A stretch of DNA of 64,000 bases, from positions 1-64,000 of the forward strand of contig JAPKCC010000003.1 of the NCBI GenBank assembly GCA_028823105.1, read 5' to 3'. Of this stretch, positions 58,473 through 64,000 are shown one piece after another. The notes below the pieces were generated by a model, which worked only from the letters and a program-made list of their open reading frames with translations, ran no database searches and was not told where the DNA came from. The DNA comes from Phycisphaerales bacterium (lineage in GTDB: Bacteria > Planctomycetota > Phycisphaerae > Phycisphaerales > SM1A02). The stretch's first letter is position 1, and each line of letters starts with the position of its first letter. Both the position numbers and the translations under genes were made by a program.

Positions 58473-59042
58473 TTGGTGTTCGCTCTGACAGGCGTCAGCG
58501 CCGGAAAGGTCGAAGGCATGCGACGCATCCTCGACCCTGAACTCGCGCAGTGGCCCATTGAAGAAGACGACCGTCGTCGGATCAGGGATCGTCGCATCTC
58601 GATGTTCGGCCGGACGGACTGGTCGGGATACCCGCGAGGATTCCCGTCGTTTGGCCGCACGGGTTTCCTGATCTTTCTGACCGTCGTGCAACCCATCGCC
58701 TGTGTGCTGGTCATCGTCGGACTGCTCCTCGCAGGCAGCCCGAACTCCGCGTTCGCGTTCGGCATGACCTTCATCGCCCAGGCGTTGATTCTCGTCATCA
58801 TTCTCCGTGGACGACGCCGGAGTGTGCTCCGCGCCGCCGCTGCCGAACTCGGCCATCCGGTCTGCCTCATCTGCGGTTTCTACAATCAGGGCCACCGCCA
58901 GCAGATCCCCTGCAGCGAGTGCGGTGCGGTGATGCCGGATCTGCCCGACGAGTTCTTCCCTCCGGTGGAGGCCGATGAACGAGTCGCAGAGCTAAAGGCG
59001 CAGCGCCGCCGCAGCCCACCACTTCGATTCGGCAACGGCTGA
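58473..59042 (+). CDS. Membrane protein with C-terminal zinc ribbon
   Basis: Two hydrophobic helices, then CLICGFYNQGHRQQIPCSECG. Confidence 0.6.
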   Translation: MVFALTGVSAGKVEGMRRILDPELAQWPIEEDDRRRIRDRRISMFGRTDWSGYPRGFPSFGRTGFLIFLTVVQPIACVLVIVGLLLAGSPNSAFAFGMTFIAQALILVIILRGRRRSVLRAAAAELGHPVCLICGFYNQGHRQQIPCSECGAVMPDLPDEFFPPVEADERVAELKAQRRRSPPLRFGNG

Positions 59043-59196
59043 CCCCGTCGATCCAGTTTCCGGCAACCGCTCGGAACGATGCTTCGAATTTCTCAACCGG
59101 CGTCCCGCCACTTGCATACGCTCGTCTGAACGCCGCCGCCATCGCCACGTGGTGTCCGGTGACGAATACACAGACCCCCTCAAGAGGTGAATCCAC

Positions 59197-59985
59197 ATGT
59201 TCAACCTGATCATCAGCTTCGCCCTGATCACCTGCCTGCTCCCCGCATCGCCCCCTCCGGGGCCCGATGATGGTGTGACCACGCCGGAGCCTGTCATCGT
59301 GACCACCCTCCAGATGGACCCGGAGAAACCACGCTCGATCACGGGCTGGTGGGTGACCCCGACCGGGTTACTGGAAGTCTCCGAAAACGGGCGCTATCGC
59401 CGTTGGCGAGACCACGATCGGTTCGGACCTCCTTCAGAAATCGGTCGGTGGCACCGGCAGAACCACGCCGTCTTCTGGCTCGAGGCCTACACGCTCCCCC
59501 GCAAGAGCCGCCAACGCGCGGCGCTCTCGCTTCAGGACGACATCCTGCTGGCGGCCCTCACCGGTGAATCCAAGACGTTCTCAAAGGTCGCCGCGCCCCC
59601 CAGGATCAGCGAAGATCGCATGCTGGGACGCTGGGAAGGAACCGGTGGCGTGATCGAGTTTCGAGTCGATCAGAGTTACCAGTGGATAGCGCCCAAGAGC
59701 ACATCGATCGCCGAGTTGGCAGGCCAGCGTGGCCGTTGGTATCTGCTGGAGGATGATCGGCTCGTGATGGAACCGCTGGTTGCAACCCAGGTCCCCGTCA
59801 TCGAACAGGTCATTCTCGGCGAGGATGGCGGTATCGTCGAATTCCGAACCTCCAAGGGGCCTCTTCGACGGCCTCCGGTAAAGGCGGCTCGACCGATCGC
59901 GGAAGAAGGGGCGGCCAAGGCCTCGAATCCAATTCCGGCCTCCACCGAACCCGCCGCGGTGGCTCAACCCGCCACCGGCGAATAG
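59197..59985 (+). CDS. Secreted hypothetical protein
   Basis: Signal peptide MFNLIISFALITCLLPASPP; GWWVTPTGLLEVSENGRYRRW and GRWEGTGGVIEFRVDQSYQWI form two similar internal modules. Confidence 0.6.
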   Translation: MFNLIISFALITCLLPASPPPGPDDGVTTPEPVIVTTLQMDPEKPRSITGWWVTPTGLLEVSENGRYRRWRDHDRFGPPSEIGRWHRQNHAVFWLEAYTLPRKSRQRAALSLQDDILLAALTGESKTFSKVAAPPRISEDRMLGRWEGTGGVIEFRVDQSYQWIAPKSTSIAELAGQRGRWYLLEDDRLVMEPLVATQVPVIEQVILGEDGGIVEFRTSKGPLRRPPVKAARPIAEEGAAKASNPIPASTEPAAVAQPATGE

Positions 59986-60010
59986 CCCGCCTCAGGAGTC
60001 CCACCGACGA

Positions 60011-60808
60011 ATGCCCGAACTTCCCGAGGTCGAACGAGGCCGCCTCATTGCCGAAACGGTGGCCACGGGTCGGACGGTCCTGCGTGTCCGCTGCGCCAAT
60101 GATCGCATTGTCTTCTGCGACCAGACGCCGACCACGGTGTCACGACGCCTTCGAGGCAAGCGAGTGATTGGCGCCTGCCGACACGGGAAGCAACTCTGGT
60201 TGGAATTCGAAGACGCCCCGGCCCTGCTCCTGCACTTCGGCATGACCGGCGCCCTGCACGGGTACACCGACGAATCGGAGCGGCCGCGATTCTGGAAGAT
60301 CGAACTCGAGTTCGAGGATGGAAGACGGCTCGCCATGCCGGACCCCCGCCGATTCGGGCGCATCCGGCTTCGCGATGATCCTCGGAATGAACCGCCCGTC
60401 TCAAACCTCGGATTCGATCCGCTCCTGAACCTTCCCGGCCCCGCGACCTTTCGAACGCTCCTCGGGACTCGCAGCGTGACCACGAAAGGACTGCTTCTCG
60501 ATCAGTCCTTCGCCGCTGGCGTCGGGAACTGGATCGCAGACGAGGTCCTCTACCAGGCGGGCATCGCACCGCACCGACGGGTTCGCGAGCTCGAGACGGC
60601 GGAGATCGAGTCGATCCGCCGACGGCTTGGCTCGGTAATCCGCAAGGCGGTGGCGGTAAATGCAGCCTCGAGTCGCTTCCCGAAGAACTGGCTCTTCCAC
60701 CATCGATGGGGTCGACCGGAGGATGCCAGAACCCACCGAGGCGAACCGATCGAGATCACCACGGTTGCCGGTCGCACCACCGCATGGGTACCTTCGACGC
60801 AGCGATGA
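60011..60808 (+). CDS. mutM: Fpg/MutM-family DNA glycosylase with zincless finger
   Basis: MPELPEVERGR N-terminus; LLLHFGMTGAL; FAAGVGNWIADEVLYQAGIAPHR; C-terminal GEPIEITTVAGRTTAWVPSTQ with no cysteines at zinc-finger positions. Confidence 0.88.
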   Translation: MPELPEVERGRLIAETVATGRTVLRVRCANDRIVFCDQTPTTVSRRLRGKRVIGACRHGKQLWLEFEDAPALLLHFGMTGALHGYTDESERPRFWKIELEFEDGRRLAMPDPRRFGRIRLRDDPRNEPPVSNLGFDPLLNLPGPATFRTLLGTRSVTTKGLLLDQSFAAGVGNWIADEVLYQAGIAPHRRVRELETAEIESIRRRLGSVIRKAVAVNAASSRFPKNWLFHHRWGRPEDARTHRGEPIEITTVAGRTTAWVPSTQR

Positions 60809-61346
60809 ATCTGATCTGGCCCTGTTTTTATGATTCCGAGTATCGGCCGACTCAGCTCGAACGGCTCGTCATCCATTGGAAGGCCAACCTGCGGATGTTG
60901 CGATTTCCCCGCGACATCGGCCTGTTCACGCTGATCTCGCTCATCCCGATGATCTGCCTCCTTTCGTTCGCCGAGTGGCTTCCAGGACCGTTTAGAAGCG
61001 GCCCCGCGACCCCCGGGGCCCCACTGACCGAACTCCAGACGCTCGCGCCGGTACTGCTTCTGATCGCCGTGGGCTTCCTGGCACTTCAGCACCTGGCTTT
61101 CGTCGCGGCGATGAATCTGACCTACGTTCACCATGTCCGAGCGGTGCTTCGAGAACAAGGCGTTCCGGTCTGCGAACGCTGCGGCCAGCTCCTCTCCCCC
61201 GATCATCCTGAATCGGCGTGTCCAGAGTGCGGTCACCGGTCGCTGGCGACTACACTGGACAATCTTGACTCGCCAGAGAATGGCGAGCCCTCCGGTCACC
61301 CGTCGCAGGACGTGGCGGCAAAGCACGAACCGAACGGAATCCGTCG

Positions 61347-61350
<4 letters not shown>
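60805..61350 (+). CDS. Membrane protein with C-terminal zinc ribbon
   Basis: ATGA overlap with mutM stop; two hydrophobic helices; CERCGQLLSPDHPESACPECG. Confidence 0.6.
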
Positions 61351-63155
<1,805 letters not shown>

Positions 63156-63239
63156 AGCCGGCGGACTTTTCGCGTCGACCGGCATCGGAATCACGTCAGC
63201 ACCGGGAACATTCACACGAAAGAATCCGAGGGTAGAACT

Positions 63240-63959
63240 ATGCACCGATTCGAAAGACTCATCGTCCATTCCCTGCTCGCCATTCTCACCATCGCGGTGC
63301 TTGCAGACTTCGGCGGTCGAGGCTCCGTGGCGATCGGTGACGACGCCGAAGCGGCGAAGGAGACCCTCGGCCCCGCCGACGAACTGATCCTCCGGGGCAA
63401 GACGGGCGACCTCACGCTCCGGGACGACGACGGCGGACTCGCCTTCGGAGACGACCCGACCTCCAGAGTCTGGAGCATCGGCGCCGTCAATGTGCCCAAG
63501 CTCCTTGGTCTGTTGATGGAGAGCGATCGATTCGGCGAGGACCGCAAGGAAATCCAGGCGACGGCCGAAACGCAGAACGCGACCTTCGAAGCCCAGTTCC
63601 AAGCCTTCCAGGAAGAACACGCCGCGGTCACCCCCGAAAGTCCGGAGTTCCCGGAAGTTCAGGCCAGATTCCAAGCGATGATGCAGGAGTACCAGACCTG
63701 GCAGAAGGGAACGATGGCAATCCAGCAGCGGCTCGGCGCAGAGCAGATCGAGACCGCGTACCGAGAGTTGATCGAAGCCGTCGACATCGTCGCGGAGAAG
63801 CGACACATCGACATCGTGACTCGCTTCGTTCCGACCAGCGACCCGTTCAAGGCAGACAACATGGACCTCGCCAGCGAGCAAGTGCGACGGCGCCTGTTTC
63901 TCCGTTACCCGGACGCCATCGATATCACCGAAGCAGTCTCGGCCGAACTCGGCCTTTAG
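63240..63959 (+). CDS. OmpH/Skp-like periplasmic protein
   Basis: Signal peptide; long Gln/Glu-rich helical region; LIEAVDIVAEKRHIDIVTRF typical of OmpH C-termini. Confidence 0.6.
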   Translation: MHRFERLIVHSLLAILTIAVLADFGGRGSVAIGDDAEAAKETLGPADELILRGKTGDLTLRDDDGGLAFGDDPTSRVWSIGAVNVPKLLGLLMESDRFGEDRKEIQATAETQNATFEAQFQAFQEEHAAVTPESPEFPEVQARFQAMMQEYQTWQKGTMAIQQRLGAEQIETAYRELIEAVDIVAEKRHIDIVTRFVPTSDPFKADNMDLASEQVRRRLFLRYPDAIDITEAVSAELGL

Positions 63960-64000
63960 AACGACCGCGGGTCGATCGCTTCAATCATCAGCATCCATCC

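Overview
Gene-dense, high-GC bacterial chromosomal window with no rRNA, CRISPR array, transposase or phage signature. Gene content and Planctomycete-style dockerin-like tails suggest a Phycisphaerae-like planctomycete; this is inference, no phylogeny was run. Recognisable housekeeping genes: mfd, purC, folD, folE, glyS, dapF, mraZ, csrA, aroB, tRNA-Glu(UUC), rimO, fpg/mutM and lepA. Catabolic genes include a partial arginine/ornithine succinyltransferase-type cluster (astA, astD, class-III aminotransferase, M20 hydrolase), hutF, a DadA-like oxidase, a ROK kinase and an M19 dipeptidase. The most unusual content is: (1) a ParA ATPase with a C-terminal CBM48/AMPK-beta-like glycogen-binding module, next to a MinD-like protein with no recognisable P-loop; (2) a nucleoside phosphorylase/nucleosidase-like domain fused to NadD; (3) an Fpg glycosylase with a zincless finger; (4) a repeat lipoprotein with a JAMM/MPN-like metal motif; (5) an internally deleted csaA remnant after glyS; (6) a cluster of truncated dockerin-like proteins; (7) recurrent 9-bp tandem repeats at gene termini; (8) a 15-nt leader motif shared by two amine-metabolism genes. 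Start codons are estimates. Domain calls come from reading the translations, without database searches.
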